Notes: generated by a model from the letters alone, not told the origin. Shown: positions 16,594-26,229, numbered from the stretch's first letter. The stretch is DNA of 47,075 nt from Candidatus Nitrosopumilus salarius BD31 (GCF_000242875.2 NZ_AEXL02000120.1:1-47075); one strand, 5' to 3'. Numbers and translations are program-made.

Positions 16594-16974
16594 TTAATTC
16601 TCAGACTCAAGGATATTTTTCATCACATGCACCAGTTCCCCAAGTTCATGCATTCTTTGATCAAACTGTTCATCAGATATTCCATTAGGTTTGTTTAATG
16701 TAATTACAACCTCAGAGAAATCACCATTTGAAACAACACGCATTGGTACATTCCAGGAAGACTCTTCATCAACATATTGATGATCTAATATTCCAAGGGA
16801 CTTATTTTCATGAAATTTTAGTTTAGATAATCCATGAGGGCCATTAAATGACCACCAACCGTCATCAGAGATTCTAGCATCTGGCATAATTTTTGGTGGC
16901 AGTTGCAAAATACTATCAAACGCATCTCCAGTCTTCTTTTTTACGGTTATGGAGATGGTTCTAGATCTAGTCAT
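16594..16974 (-). CDS. SRPBCC-like protein
   Basis: 126 residues. The layout is beta strand (RTISITVKKKTGDAFDSIL), PPKIMPD, WWSFNGPHG, several strands (VPMRVV, SEVVITLNKP) and a long C-terminal helix (SDEQFDQRMHELGELVHVM), fitting a helix-grip SRPBCC protein. No catalytic residue can be named. Second such protein within 2 kb. Confidence 0.65.
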   Translation of the reverse strand: MTRSRTISITVKKKTGDAFDSILQLPPKIMPDARISDDGWWSFNGPHGLSKLKFHENKSLGILDHQYVDEESSWNVPMRVVSNGDFSEVVITLNKPNGISDEQFDQRMHELGELVHVMKNILESEN

Positions 16975-17039
16975 AGACTCAATATCAATTAATGATTAAA
17001 AAGGATATGGTAGAAATCATAGGAATCAATACTAAGCGT

Positions 17040-17216
17040 TTACTTATTAAGAAATTTTTTAATTTTCTTCAAATTTGCAACATTTGATTCATGAAACATT
17101 ACCATTGATTCAGCCAAAGAGTTAGGAAGGATAGTTTTAAGGTTATCTACCAATTCATCACCGCTGTTAATCATATTATCAATTAGTTTTTCAATCTCAT
17201 TTTTTTCATCAGTCAT
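17040..17216 (-). CDS. Small helical protein (58 aa)
   Basis: ATG-started frame coding for MTDEKNEIEKLIDNMINSGD, then helical residues to KIKKFLNK. Codon use and composition match neighbours. A TATA-like element (CTTTAATTAAG, 17237-17247) is about 25 bases before the ATG. Cytoplasmic, unknown function; too short for common gene-length cutoffs. Confidence 0.66.
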   Translation of the reverse strand: MTDEKNEIEKLIDNMINSGDELVDNLKTILPNSLAESMVMFHESNVANLKKIKKFLNK

Positions 17217-17293
17217 TTAAATTAGATAAGGATTGATCTTAATTAAAGATTGAAAAGTAATGAACTAACCATTCTTTCATTAAGCATAAAAAA

Positions 17294-17725
17294 TTACATC
17301 TGAGATTTTTCTTTAATTATATGATCATGTAGGATTCTTGCTTGTTGCCACGAATACCAAACAAAATTCCAGATCAAATCATCAATATCCTGACGTTGTT
17401 TTTCAGTAAGTTGCAAATCTCGTAAATTATAAATTATTTTACTCCTCATGGTTCCCAATCTTACTCCCAACATAACACATTCTCGATTATTTTTTGGCAG
17501 TATTTTACCTCTAAAATCATCAGGTTTTGAGTCAAACACATCAAAATGTTCTTCGTGCCATTGAAATTTTGATTTATCAAAAATTTCAAGAATCACAGAC
17601 ACAGTATCATAATCCAAGTTTTTCTGGTCAAGCTTTTCTTTGATCAAGTTTTCTGATGCTTGTTTTCTTTGTTGGTTGAGTTTTTTCTCAAGTTCTTTTA
17701 GTGATTTTGACTTTATTGCGTTCAA
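17294..17725 (-). CDS. Hypothetical helical protein
   Basis: 143 residues, TTG start. An N-terminal basic coiled coil (LKELEKKLNQQRKQA) precedes a helical domain with conserved-looking ECVMLGVRLGTMRSKIIY and a Trp-rich end (DDLIWNFVWYSWQQARILHD). No known motif. Unknown function. Confidence 0.65.
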   Translation of the reverse strand: MNAIKSKSLKELEKKLNQQRKQASENLIKEKLDQKNLDYDTVSVILEIFDKSKFQWHEEHFDVFDSKPDDFRGKILPKNNRECVMLGVRLGTMRSKIIYNLRDLQLTEKQRQDIDDLIWNFVWYSWQQARILHDHIIKEKSQM

Positions 17726-17776
17726 TGCTTTTCTGCGTCAAATAATGAACTTAAGCATGTTGTTATAATGTAGAAA

Positions 17777-18010
17777 TTAATTATCTTTTTTTATCAAAGT
17801 TGCAGTGGAGCGAACATTTTTTAATTTTTGAATATTCCAAGAAACGATTTCCCTAATCTTTTCAAAATTTTCTGCCTGTAATTTCACCAACATATCATGT
17901 GTGCCTATAGTTTCAAAAACATCAACCACATTATCTAATGCTTTCAGTTGTTCGATTATTTCAGATTCAGCACCTAATTCACAATTCAACATCACGTATG
18001 CATCAGTCAT
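17777..18010 (-). CDS. Lrp/AsnC-type RAM domain protein without DNA-binding domain
   Basis: 77 residues forming a stand-alone ligand-sensing RAM (Lrp/AsnC C-terminal) domain: AYVMLNCELGAESEIIEQL, DVFETIGTHDMLVKL, then a helix and RSTATLIKK strand. No helix-turn-helix is present. Such single-domain proteins form oligomers that bind amino acids and may pair with full-length Lrp regulators coded elsewhere. Monocistronic. Confidence 0.85.
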   Translation of the reverse strand: MTDAYVMLNCELGAESEIIEQLKALDNVVDVFETIGTHDMLVKLQAENFEKIREIVSWNIQKLKNVRSTATLIKKDN

Positions 18011-18060
18011 AAAATAAGCAACTAACTATGATTATTTAAAGATGAATATTGTGTAAAGGA

Positions 18061-18708
18061 CTACCAGACTACATGTACCAAGTCTTTTAGATTTCGTCTC
18101 GGTTTTGGGAATTTTGTTTGTTCTGGATATCCAATACAAAGAACAGATGAGGGTATAAGATCAGTCCCAATCACATCCATTACTTTTTTTTCATCAAACA
18201 TGCCAATCCAGATTGAACTTAATCCTAATGCCTGTGATGCTAGTTGCGAATATCCTGCAGCAAGAGTAGCATCTTGAATAGCAAATTTTGCAAGTATGTA
18301 TTCCGGAAAATCAAATTTTACTCTAAAAGGGTTTTTACAAAAAACCAATACAACAGGAGCGTCAACATAAGGTTGTTTATTGCATGCCTCGACAAGCAGT
18401 TTTTTCTTTTCAGGACTTTTCACATAGAAAATTTCGAATCCTTGATAGTTTCCTGCAGTGGGGGCAGTATCTGCTGCGGCTATGATTTTGTCTATTTTTG
18501 TCGTTTCAACTGGCTTATCAGAGAATTTTCTTGTAGAACGCCGTTTTGCCATGACGGCAAACAAATCAGTATCAACAACTTCAGAAGGTCCTGATTTTAA
18601 AATAAAATCAAGCAGTTGATTTCTAGTGTTATCGTTTGAAGAATCAGGAGATATTTCGGGTTCGTATCCTTGAGGATAAATTTTCTCTTCTTTGTGTTCT
18701 GAATCCAC
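18061..18708 (-). CDS. Nitroreductase-family FMN enzyme
   Basis: 215 residues, GTG start. About 45 acidic residues come first, then the FMN-binding RRSTRKFSDKPV (residues about 55-66), AADTAPTAGNYQGFEI, and the C-terminal GLSSIWIGMFDEKKV and VLCIGYPEQ, all typical of the NAD(P)H-dependent nitroreductase family. The natural substrate is unknown. The N-terminal extension is longer than in most members. Confidence 0.9.
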   Translation of the reverse strand: MDSEHKEEKIYPQGYEPEISPDSSNDNTRNQLLDFILKSGPSEVVDTDLFAVMAKRRSTRKFSDKPVETTKIDKIIAAADTAPTAGNYQGFEIFYVKSPEKKKLLVEACNKQPYVDAPVVLVFCKNPFRVKFDFPEYILAKFAIQDATLAAGYSQLASQALGLSSIWIGMFDEKKVMDVIGTDLIPSSVLCIGYPEQTKFPKPRRNLKDLVHVVW

Positions 18709-18766
18709 AAGAAGGGTATGGAAAATATCCTATTAAAGAATTGCAAACATCCAATTCAAATACATA

Positions 18767-18952
18767 TCATTCAGGATCAAAAGCATCACAGCCAGAAGTG
18801 CAAGGCTTGTTCATTACACCCTCACATGCACCAAGATCATCGTGCATTATACGATGGTGACCACAGTTTTTACATTTTTCTCGGAAATGAGAAATTAACT
18901 CAGCAACGGGAATTTTAGATTCACGAATCTTTGATTCTGTTTCTTGAGTCAT
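18767..18952 (-). CDS. Small Cys/His zinc-finger protein (61 aa)
   Basis: After a charged helix (residues 1-27) come KCKNCGHHRIMHDD and CEG, then PCTSGCDAFDPE: C-x2-C-G-H-x4-H and three more Cys. This is a compact metal-binding design similar to other micro zinc proteins in the window. Function unknown. Confidence 0.75.
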   Translation of the reverse strand: MTQETESKIRESKIPVAELISHFREKCKNCGHHRIMHDDLGACEGVMNKPCTSGCDAFDPE

Positions 18953-19029
18953 AAATCAACTTGAAATAAAGTCTGTTTAAACATTTTGAGAATAAAGATT
19001 CTTAATCAATCAAAATAGAAAATCAGAAG

Positions 19030-19662
19030 ATGTTTACAGAAATTATGATGATAGGAGGATTATTTTGGTCTGCCACTTACATTCTTATCATCAGGCGTGG
19101 ATTCAAAGATAAAACTTTTGGAATGCCCATGGCTGCACTTTGTGCAAATATTTCATGGGAGATGATATTTGCATTTTTCACGCCACATGACCCTCCTCAA
19201 CTTTATGTAAACTACATCTGGTTTTCTTTGGATGCGGTGATTGTAATGCAATTTTTAAAGTACGGTAAAAAGGAATTTACAAACATTTCCAAATGGCAAT
19301 TTTTTTCAATATTTGGATTAGGAATGGCGATTGCAATTCCAATGATTTTAGCTGTTAATGATCAATTAGAAGACAATGTGGGGGCATATGCAGCATTTGG
19401 ACAGAATCTCATGATGTCAATACTGTTTGTATCAATGTTAATCAACAGAAAAGGTATTGAGGGACAATCGTTATACATTGCATTATTCAAGATGATTGGA
19501 ACTGGTCTGAGTAGTTTGGCATTTTATCTTTACAGACCAATTGCACAAGATTCAATTTTGTTGCAATTTCTGTTCATAGCGATTTTTGTTTTGGATTTAA
19601 TCTATGTAATTGGAATTTTTCAAAAATGTAAGCAATTTACCAGCCCCGTTAAAAGATTCTAA
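19030..19662 (+). CDS. Seven-TM protein resembling TM-type terpene cyclases (Pyr4/PaxB-like)
   Basis: 210 residues with seven hydrophobic segments (about 4-21, 32-52, 58-77, 89-109, 120-137, 145-167, 171-195). Segment 2 carries CANISWEMIF with Glu44 after Trp43, similar to the NxxWE motif of membrane terpene cyclases, and GFKDKTFGMP is the matching loop before it. The family cyclises prenyl chains in fungi and some bacteria; the substrate here is unknown. The call rests on a short motif and topology. Confidence 0.6.
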   Translation: MFTEIMMIGGLFWSATYILIIRRGFKDKTFGMPMAALCANISWEMIFAFFTPHDPPQLYVNYIWFSLDAVIVMQFLKYGKKEFTNISKWQFFSIFGLGMAIAIPMILAVNDQLEDNVGAYAAFGQNLMMSILFVSMLINRKGIEGQSLYIALFKMIGTGLSSLAFYLYRPIAQDSILLQFLFIAIFVLDLIYVIGIFQKCKQFTSPVKRF

Positions 19663-19763
19663 GATCTTAAAAGACAAAAGACTAAAAATCACCAACAGGA
19701 ACAAAACATCACATCCTCAAAAGATTGTAGATAAAGAGAATTACAGAAAAACCCATAGTAAAA

Positions 19764-21053
19764 TTACTTGTATGTAAGATACAAAATTTTACTCAATTCA
19801 GCTTTTGCAGAAATCACATCATTTCTCAATTTAGTGATTTTATCCACATGCATTGATAATTGTTCATTAAAATTATCAGGTCTTTTTGAATTATGAATTA
19901 ACGTTTTTAGTAATTCCTTTTCAGATGTAAGTTGTTTTTGAAGATCATCTATCTCCATATCCAATTCATCTGCTCTAGTTGAAGAGTCAGCATTTCCTGC
20001 AGGAGTTACAAAGATACTTTCAGGCTCCGTTGCAGTAATTTTGGCTGAACTCATTTGGCAAGTTTCAGGCGCTATTTTTTCACCTAGTTTAACATCAATG
20101 CTTTCAAAATCAGATGTGATTGTTATTACTGGCAATCTAACCAGTTTCATTCCAGCACATGCCTCAAAAAAGACGTTGTATGAATTAGGGGAAGAAACAG
20201 AGGGAGATGCAATAATTTTAGTTGCAGATTCGCCATCAATAGATTTACCTAAGAAAGATAGCTTTTCAGGAACGAATTTTGTAATTTCTGGAGAATATAG
20301 TGTAAAGTACAATCGCTGAAGATCCTCTTTTGCAGCATTAAGCTGTTTTCGTAATTCAATAATTTTTAGACCAGTTGCAGTATTATCATCAGTTTGTTCT
20401 TTTCCAAAGGATTTTTTGGCATCTTGTAGTTGCATACTAAGAGAATCCACTTTTTCTGAAATAGACAGAATAGATTTAGAGATATCACCTTTACTTTGTA
20501 AGGAAGCTACAACAGAGTCAGGGTTTGCAGCTTTAATGATAAGTGCACTAGTCACACATGAATTGGGTAAGACAGTTTCAGGCAATTCATAACGTTTTGT
20601 TTCACTATCAGAGCGAATAAGAACAGATGGAGATACAAGTGTTTGAGTAGATGCACATACATCAAATACAAAATCATAACTACCAACAGACAATTTAGGA
20701 GATTCTTTTCCAAAATTAGATGGGATCGGAGTGATAATTAATTGATTTATAGTCCCAGAAGATAGGTTAAGTTGAGACATTGCATCATTCAGCATATTCT
20801 CATTAACTGGCTTTGCCCATCCGAGTGAAACTAGTTTTGAGACATTTTTGACATTTACACACGACACTGAATTTGTTCTTGCTTTTGTAACTTTGAACAT
20901 ACCACTTTCACAAACAACGTCTTCTCCAGAAATTCCAAAACTGATTTGTTTTTTTGGCGGTAAAATATCAGCACTTGCAGGAGACACAGAGAGGGCAAGC
21001 AATAATACAGATATTGAAAATAATAATAAAATAGGGTTATTCATGATAGCCAT
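19764..21053 (-). CDS. Secreted protein with duplicated beta domain and coiled coils
   Basis: 429 residues. Signal peptide at about 1-28 (NPILLLFSISVLLLALSVSP). Two similar beta domains (about 110-180 and 265-335) each contain a VCAS/EACAG Cys motif, a SD-x-E/F segment and a P-x-(T/S)C-x2-(T/S)(A/S) strand, and each is followed by a coiled coil (about 190-250 and 365-425). The internal symmetry shows a duplication. No family name; probably a cell-surface structural or adhesion protein. A second ATG lies 9 bases inside. Confidence 0.78.
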   Translation of the reverse strand: MAIMNNPILLLFSISVLLLALSVSPASADILPPKKQISFGISGEDVVCESGMFKVTKARTNSVSCVNVKNVSKLVSLGWAKPVNENMLNDAMSQLNLSSGTINQLIITPIPSNFGKESPKLSVGSYDFVFDVCASTQTLVSPSVLIRSDSETKRYELPETVLPNSCVTSALIIKAANPDSVVASLQSKGDISKSILSISEKVDSLSMQLQDAKKSFGKEQTDDNTATGLKIIELRKQLNAAKEDLQRLYFTLYSPEITKFVPEKLSFLGKSIDGESATKIIASPSVSSPNSYNVFFEACAGMKLVRLPVITITSDFESIDVKLGEKIAPETCQMSSAKITATEPESIFVTPAGNADSSTRADELDMEIDDLQKQLTSEKELLKTLIHNSKRPDNFNEQLSMHVDKITKLRNDVISAKAELSKILYLTYK

Positions 21054-21135
21054 TTTTGTTCATCATATTTAATCTTGGTCACACGATAATCAAGAAATTA
21101 TTTTTTACATTAAGGCATAAGAGAAAAGGGTCTAA

Positions 21136-21217
21136 CGCCGGGAAAGGGATTCGAACCCCTGCACGCTTGCGCGTAGCCGTTTTCGAGACGGCCGCCTTAC
21201 CACTTGGCTATCCCGGC
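21136..21217 (-). tRNA. tRNA-Ser (anticodon CGA)
   Basis: The minus strand folds as a class II tRNA: acceptor stem GCCGGGA with TCCCGGC (7 pairs), D-arm GCCAAGTGGTAAGGC, anticodon stem GCCGT/ACGGC with the loop CTCGAAA (anticodon CGA, codon UCG), a long variable arm (ACGCGCAAGCGTG region) and T-loop TTCGAAT. The discriminator base is G, as expected for Ser. No intron; CCA is not encoded. Confidence 0.97.
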
Positions 21218-21267
21218 ATTTAGACTAAGATTTTCTCCATAATAAAGCAAATTAGAATACAAAGAGA

Positions 21268-21534
21268 TCAAACATTGTCAATATCAAATAGTTCATCTTT
21301 GAATTTCTTTTTGATTTGTTCTTTGGTTCTACGCCATTCTTCATCAGAAATGCTATCAGCAAAAATTGAATGAAATCCATCAGAGGGATTCGTGTTAATA
21401 ATAGAAAGAATTTCTTGTATCTCTGATTCAGATAAAGGAAAGTATGAGACTATCCTAGAAAGTGTATCATCTGAATTAAATCTGAATTCAAAAATTTTAT
21501 CTTCCAAAGTGGAAGGTAAATTTGGCATTACCAT
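21268..21534 (-). CDS. Hypothetical protein
   Basis: 88 residues, acidic and helical (LSESEIQEILSIINTNPSDG, DEEWRRTKEQIKKKFKDEL). No motif or membrane segment. Divergent from FEN-1 with a shared 114-base promoter region. Function unknown. Confidence 0.62.
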   Translation of the reverse strand: MVMPNLPSTLEDKIFEFRFNSDDTLSRIVSYFPLSESEIQEILSIINTNPSDGFHSIFADSISDEEWRRTKEQIKKKFKDELFDIDNV

Positions 21535-21648
21535 TGTAAATAATAGTAAATTATTTGTATATTAAAATCGATTTTAGTAAAACATTCTGAAAACCTCGAT
21601 CAGAAGAAAAGGACAAACACAAAATAGCACAAATTTACATAAAAATTC

Positions 21649-22671
21649 ATGGGATTAAACCTAAAAGAGTTAGTAGTTAGAGAGAAAACCACCCTAGAAG
21701 CATTTTCAACTAAAGTTGTTGCGATTGATGCCTATAATGCAATTTACCAATTTCTAGCAAGTATACGAGGCCCAGATGGGCTACAATTGTCAGATTCAGA
21801 AGGAAGAATAACCAGCCATCTCAGCGGTCTTCTTTATAGAAATGTCAATTTTCTATCCATTGGGATAAAACCAGTTTATGTTTTTGATGGAAAACCCCCA
21901 TCATTAAAAACAGCTGAAATTGAACGGAGAAAACAGATTAAAAAAGATGCCACGATAAAATATGAAAAAGCAGTTGCAGCAGGAAATATGGAAGATGCAA
22001 GAAAATATGCACAACAGACAACCAGTATGAAAGATGGAATGGTAAAAGAATCAAAAGAACTTTTAACATATTTTGGAATACCATACATCGAAGCACCATC
22101 AGAGGGAGAAGCAACAGCTGCACATCTTACACAGACAGGTCAAGCATACGCTTCTGCAAGTCAAGATTTTGATTCTATTTTATGTGGAGCTAAAAGATTG
22201 ATTAGGAATTTTACTAACAGTGGAAGACGAAAAATACCAAATAAAAATACATACATCGATATTGTTCCGGAGATAATTGAAACACAGAAAACACTTAATG
22301 CATTAGGAATTACAAGAGAAGAATTAATTGATGTTGGAATTTTGATTGGTACTGATTTTAATCCAAGTGGTTTTGAAAGAATTGGCCCAAAAACGGCCAT
22401 GAAGTTAATCAAGCAACATTCAAGGTTAGAAGATATCCCACAAATTCAAGAACAATTACAAGAAATAGACTTTGAGAAAATTAGACAGATATTTCTAAAT
22501 CCCGAAGTAGCTGATGTGGATGAAATAATTTTCAGCGAGGTAGATTATGAAAAAATCACAAACTATCTTGTAAAAGAAAGGAGTTTTTCAGAAGACAGGA
22601 TTCAATCTACGTTAAATAGATTAAAAAAAGCATTAGAGAAGAAGAGTCAAAATTTAGATCAATGGTTTTGA
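21649..22671 (+). CDS. fen: Flap endonuclease 1 (FEN-1)
   Basis: 340 residues, the archaeal FEN-1 size. Removes 5' flaps of Okazaki fragments and in base-excision repair. The metal ligands are visible: D27 (AIDAYNAIY), D80 (YVFDGKPP), the Glu pair in [13 protein letters not shown], the Asp pair in ASQDFDSIL and D in IGTDFNPSG. The helix-hairpin-helix ([11 protein letters not shown]) is intact. The C-terminus QNLDQWF is a PIP box for binding PCNA. Confidence 0.97.
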   Translation: MGLNLKELVVREKTTLEAFSTKVVAIDAYNAIYQFLASIRGPDGLQLSDSEGRITSHLSGLLYRNVNFLSIGIKPVYVFDGKPPSLKTAEIERRKQIKKDATIKYEKAVAAGNMEDARKYAQQTTSMKDGMVKESKELLTYFGIPYIEAPSEGEATAAHLTQTGQAYASASQDFDSILCGAKRLIRNFTNSGRRKIPNKNTYIDIVPEIIETQKTLNALGITREELIDVGILIGTDFNPSGFERIGPKTAMKLIKQHSRLEDIPQIQEQLQEIDFEKIRQIFLNPEVADVDEIIFSEVDYEKITNYLVKERSFSEDRIQSTLNRLKKALEKKSQNLDQWF

Positions 22672-22712
22672 AAAGATTTCAATTTAATAACTAGTCAGTT
22701 TAATTTCAAAAA

Positions 22713-23105
22713 ATGTCCCAAACAGAAGCAAGAAAGACGCTGAAAGACGCACCGATCATGTGGAGAAGAGTAAATTCCATAGGGATCATCTTAGATTGCA
22801 ATTCTACGTATGCTGCCAATCTGGGATATGCCAAATCAGAGATTCTAGGAAAATCAATTTTTGAGCACGTGCCAAAAGAATCATGGGAGGCAATGAACGA
22901 TTCACTCAAAACATGGTTTGAGACAGGAAAAGTAACAAATAGAAAAATTTCTTTCAAAAAACAAAACGGGAGTATATTTCCAGGAGTACTTCAGGCCACA
23001 AGTCTTTATGATGAAAACAATAATTTACTTGGAAGTAACACAGTGATTTTTGATTTGACACAGATGAATGATGGAAAAATTAAAGAATATGAAGAATTTT
23101 TTTAA
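22713..23105 (+). CDS. PAS-domain protein, reading frame broken at a T7 run
   Basis: 130 residues before a stop. A complete PAS fold is seen: DAPIMWRRVNSIGIILDCNS, AANLGYAKSEILGKSIFEH, and the beta strands SFKKQNGSIFPGVLQA and GSNTVIFDLT. The frame ends in EYEEFF at a run of seven T (23097-23103). With one T less it would run on for 45 further residues to a TGA at 23239. A PAS domain senses small ligands or redox state; the partner is not known. Either a sequencing error, a mutation or slippage. Confidence 0.82.
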   Translation: MSQTEARKTLKDAPIMWRRVNSIGIILDCNSTYAANLGYAKSEILGKSIFEHVPKESWEAMNDSLKTWFETGKVTNRKISFKKQNGSIFPGVLQATSLYDENNNLLGSNTVIFDLTQMNDGKIKEYEEFF

Positions 23106-23241
23106 AGAAGCAAATAACAGATTAGATGAAATTAAAGAAAAAGAATACAAATTGCTAGACAAAAACTCAAAGTCAGAATATGATGGACTTAAAAAAATGT
23201 TCGAAATGCTTTCTACAATAGACTTGAAAGAGTTAAAATGA
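23104..23241 (+). pseudogene. Frame-displaced C-terminal tail of the PAS gene
   Basis: 45 codons open in the -1 frame right behind the T7 run: KEANNRLDEIKEKEYKLLD and on to LKELK, then TGA. The charged, helical composition is a natural coiled-coil ending for a PAS protein, and the junction joins smoothly if one T is removed. The next gene on the other strand ends at 23246, so the full gene would fill the gap exactly. Confidence 0.7.
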
Positions 23242-23245
23242 ATTA

Positions 23246-25165
23246 TTATAATTTGTCTTTAACTGCTTTTTGAATTTCATTAAATGCAGTTTGAACTTCT
23301 GTAACTGCAGTTCCATCTTCCAAAGTACTGATATCTCCAATCTGCTCATTATTCCCAATAGATTTTAACAATCGTCTCATTATTTTCCCACTGCGTGTTT
23401 TTGGCAATTTTGAAACAAAATAGATTTGTTTAGGAGTTGCAATTGCACCGATATTAGAACGAATTTTATCTACAATTTCGTTTTCTAAAATATCAGAATC
23501 TTTTGTAATTCCATGTTTTAAAACAACAAATGCAATAATCACTTCCCCTTTCACATCATCAGGGATTCCACATACTGCAGACTCTGCAACATCGTCGTGA
23601 GATACAATGCAACTTTCAAGTTCTGCAGTTCCAATTCTATGACCTGCAACTTTTAAAACATCATCTGCACGACCGAGTAACCAAAAATACCCATCATCGT
23701 CTTTGAGTGCATAGTCTCCAGGATAGTAGCAATTTTTGTATTTTGACCAATATACAGAGGCATATTTTTCATCGTCATTCCATAATGTCAAAAGCATTCC
23801 GGGCCATGGATTTCTAATTACTAGATATCCCTTTGTGTTAGAAGATAATTCATGTCCATCATCGTCTACTACTGCAATATTTACACCCGGAATGGCTCTA
23901 GTACCAGATCCAGGCTTCAGTGGAATAGTCTCTAATCCAGGCAAGGGGGAAATCATCATGCCTCCAGTTTCAGTCTGCCACCAAGTATCTACAATTGGAC
24001 ATTTTTCTTTTCCAATAGTTTTGAAATACCATTTCCAAACTTCAGGATTGATTGGCTCTCCAACAGTTCCAAGTAACCGTAATGAGGATAGATCAAAAGA
24101 ATTTGGAATATCGTCACCAAATTTCATAAACATTCTCAGTGCAGTTGGAGTAGTGTAAAAAATTGTAACACCATATTTTTCTAAAATATTCCATATTCTT
24201 GATGCATTTGGAAAATCAGGTGCACCCTCATACATTATTTGAGTTGCACCATGAAGTAGTGGGGCATATACTACATAACTATGTCCAGTAACCCAACCAA
24301 TGTCAGCAGTACAAAAAAATACATCAGAATCTTTAATGTCAAATGCCCATTTGAAAGTAGAATACAAATGTGTTAGATAACCTCCAGTTCCATGTAAGAC
24401 ACCTTTAGGTTTTCCAGTAGTTCCAGAAGTATACAAAATATAGAGAGGGTGCGTACTATCTAATTTTTCTGCATCACATGAATCAGAAATATTTTTCATC
24501 AAATTATTCCAGAGCTTATCTCTTGAATTCATCAAAATTGCATTCTTAGTTCTCTCCACAACAACAACATGTTGGACAAAATCACAATCTTGTATCGCAT
24601 CATCAATCACTTCCTTGAGTTTAACAATTTTTCCTCGTCTATAGCCGCCGTCTGCAGTGATGACGATTTTTGATTTTGAATCAATGATTCTATCTTTGAT
24701 TGATGTTGAGCTAAATCCTGAAAATACAACAGTGTGTATTGCCCCTATTCTTGCACAAGCGAGCATGGTAATGGGTAATTCTGGGATCATTGGAAGGTAA
24801 ATTGTTACGCGATCTCCATTTTGCACGCCTAGAGATTTAAGAACATTTGATAATTTTTGAACCTGAGTAAACATATCGCCATAGGTGAGAATTCTAGAGT
24901 CTTCATTTTCACCCTCCCAAAGGATGGCTGGTTTGTTGGCCTTTGTATTTTGATGAACATCGAGAGCATTATACGAGGCGTTGATTTTACCTCCAACAAA
25001 CCATTTTGCAAAAGGAGGATCCCAATCAAGAGTTTGAGACCAAGAAGAGAACCAAGTGAGATTCTTTGCTTGCTTCCCCCAAAAAGATACAAAATCGGAA
25101 TTAGCCTTTTTTCTTAAATCAGAATCATTGTTTCCAAGTCCAACATCATATGTCTTAGACATCAA
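23246..25165 (-). CDS. acs: Acetyl-CoA synthetase (AMP-forming)
   Basis: 639 residues. Activates acetate (or a short acyl acid) with ATP and CoA. Motifs: YTSGTTGKPKGVLHGTGGYL (P-loop-like), DTWWQTETGG, the hinge and GRADDVLKVAGHRIGTAELE, and the catalytic Lys in RSGKIMRR. It may also accept propionate or 3-hydroxypropionate in the 3-hydroxypropionate/4-hydroxybutyrate cycle of these archaea, which sequence alone cannot decide. It starts 52 bases behind the cdvA stop. Confidence 0.95.
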   Translation of the reverse strand: MMSKTYDVGLGNNDSDLRKKANSDFVSFWGKQAKNLTWFSSWSQTLDWDPPFAKWFVGGKINASYNALDVHQNTKANKPAILWEGENEDSRILTYGDMFTQVQKLSNVLKSLGVQNGDRVTIYLPMIPELPITMLACARIGAIHTVVFSGFSSTSIKDRIIDSKSKIVITADGGYRRGKIVKLKEVIDDAIQDCDFVQHVVVVERTKNAILMNSRDKLWNNLMKNISDSCDAEKLDSTHPLYILYTSGTTGKPKGVLHGTGGYLTHLYSTFKWAFDIKDSDVFFCTADIGWVTGHSYVVYAPLLHGATQIMYEGAPDFPNASRIWNILEKYGVTIFYTTPTALRMFMKFGDDIPNSFDLSSLRLLGTVGEPINPEVWKWYFKTIGKEKCPIVDTWWQTETGGMMISPLPGLETIPLKPGSGTRAIPGVNIAVVDDDGHELSSNTKGYLVIRNPWPGMLLTLWNDDEKYASVYWSKYKNCYYPGDYALKDDDGYFWLLGRADDVLKVAGHRIGTAELESCIVSHDDVAESAVCGIPDDVKGEVIIAFVVLKHGITKDSDILENEIVDKIRSNIGAIATPKQIYFVSKLPKTRSGKIMRRLLKSIGNNEQIGDISTLEDGTAVTEVQTAFNEIQKAVKDKL

Positions 25166-25217
25166 AAAGTGTATGAACTTAGATCTTTCTAAATGTTAAA
25201 AAAATAAGTTAAAAAAA

Positions 25218-26096
25218 TTATTGTGCTTCCATTCTAGCTAACCAATCATTATCGTTGTTGTCATTTGATGTTGCTGGGGTCACCTGTTTGGGTGGTTCTG
25301 GAAATGCGAATGTGACTTCAGATTCGGATGAAGATTCTGGTGTTGGTTGAGATTTAGCTTCAATTGGTTCTGAATGTCCGACTATTGGATCTGTTGGTGC
25401 TTCTGGAAGTATTGCCTGAACTAATTGTTGTGGTTCAGGAGTCTCCAGATATGAAACGGCTGATTCTTGGATGTCTGGTGTTGTAGGAGATGATATCTCG
25501 TGCACTTCCAATTCAAGATCTGCAATTCTTCTCTTTACATTTGCGATTTCTGCTGTTTCGTGAGTTACATGCTCAATTACCTCAGTTGTGCATGATTTCA
25601 CGGTCTCAAATGTTGCATCAGAGATTTCATTGCTCTTGTATTGTACTTTTGCATCAAACGATAACATTTTTGCAGACTTCATTTGATCATCTAACTCTGT
25701 CAATCTTGCCTCAAGTATTGCTTTGATTTCGTGTTCTGTTTCATCTAATGATACAAGTTTTGACTTGTATTTTTCATGAATGATTTCTGCATCTGCTTTC
25801 ATGTCATCATTTTCTGAAACAATGTCTATCAATGCCTTTAGACGACGTAGAGTTAATTGTTTTTCACGAATAAGTCTTTGTGAGTCTAATCTCCATTTAG
25901 GAATGAAGATAACAATATCACCTTGGACTACTAATTGTTCATACTGGATTTGCTGTAATCCTTGAGAACCGCAGTCAATACCAACGGATTGAATACTACC
26001 GTCAATATCAGTTATTGTTCCTATGACTTTACCCATGAATGTTCCGTACATGTCTTTGACGTTCTTACCGATAATTTCGATATCGTCGTTTGTCAT
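25218..26096 (-). CDS. cdvA: CdvA cell-division protein
   Basis: 292 residues. CdvA binds DNA and membrane and recruits the ESCRT-III-like CdvB at mid-cell. Residues about 5-70 are the PRC-barrel-like domain (GKNVKDMYGTFMGKVIGTI), 75-200 the coiled coil, then a Pro/Ser-rich linker (about 205-280) and a short C-terminal peptide (NDWLARMEAQ) of the kind that binds the CdvB winged helix. CdvB and CdvC are not in the window, as expected for Thaumarchaeota. Confidence 0.92.
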   Translation of the reverse strand: MTNDDIEIIGKNVKDMYGTFMGKVIGTITDIDGSIQSVGIDCGSQGLQQIQYEQLVVQGDIVIFIPKWRLDSQRLIREKQLTLRRLKALIDIVSENDDMKADAEIIHEKYKSKLVSLDETEHEIKAILEARLTELDDQMKSAKMLSFDAKVQYKSNEISDATFETVKSCTTEVIEHVTHETAEIANVKRRIADLELEVHEISSPTTPDIQESAVSYLETPEPQQLVQAILPEAPTDPIVGHSEPIEAKSQPTPESSSESEVTFAFPEPPKQVTPATSNDNNDNDWLARMEAQ

Positions 26097-26229
26097 GTGA
26101 GTAACTCATGAGGTTTGTATAACCGACAAAGTGTAAGTAATGTTTTTAGTTTTAGTTAGATTAATTTAACAAAATTTTCAGGTGTGAGATTTTAGTAATT
26201 TTAAAATTAAAAGAGATTGTAATAGGCTC

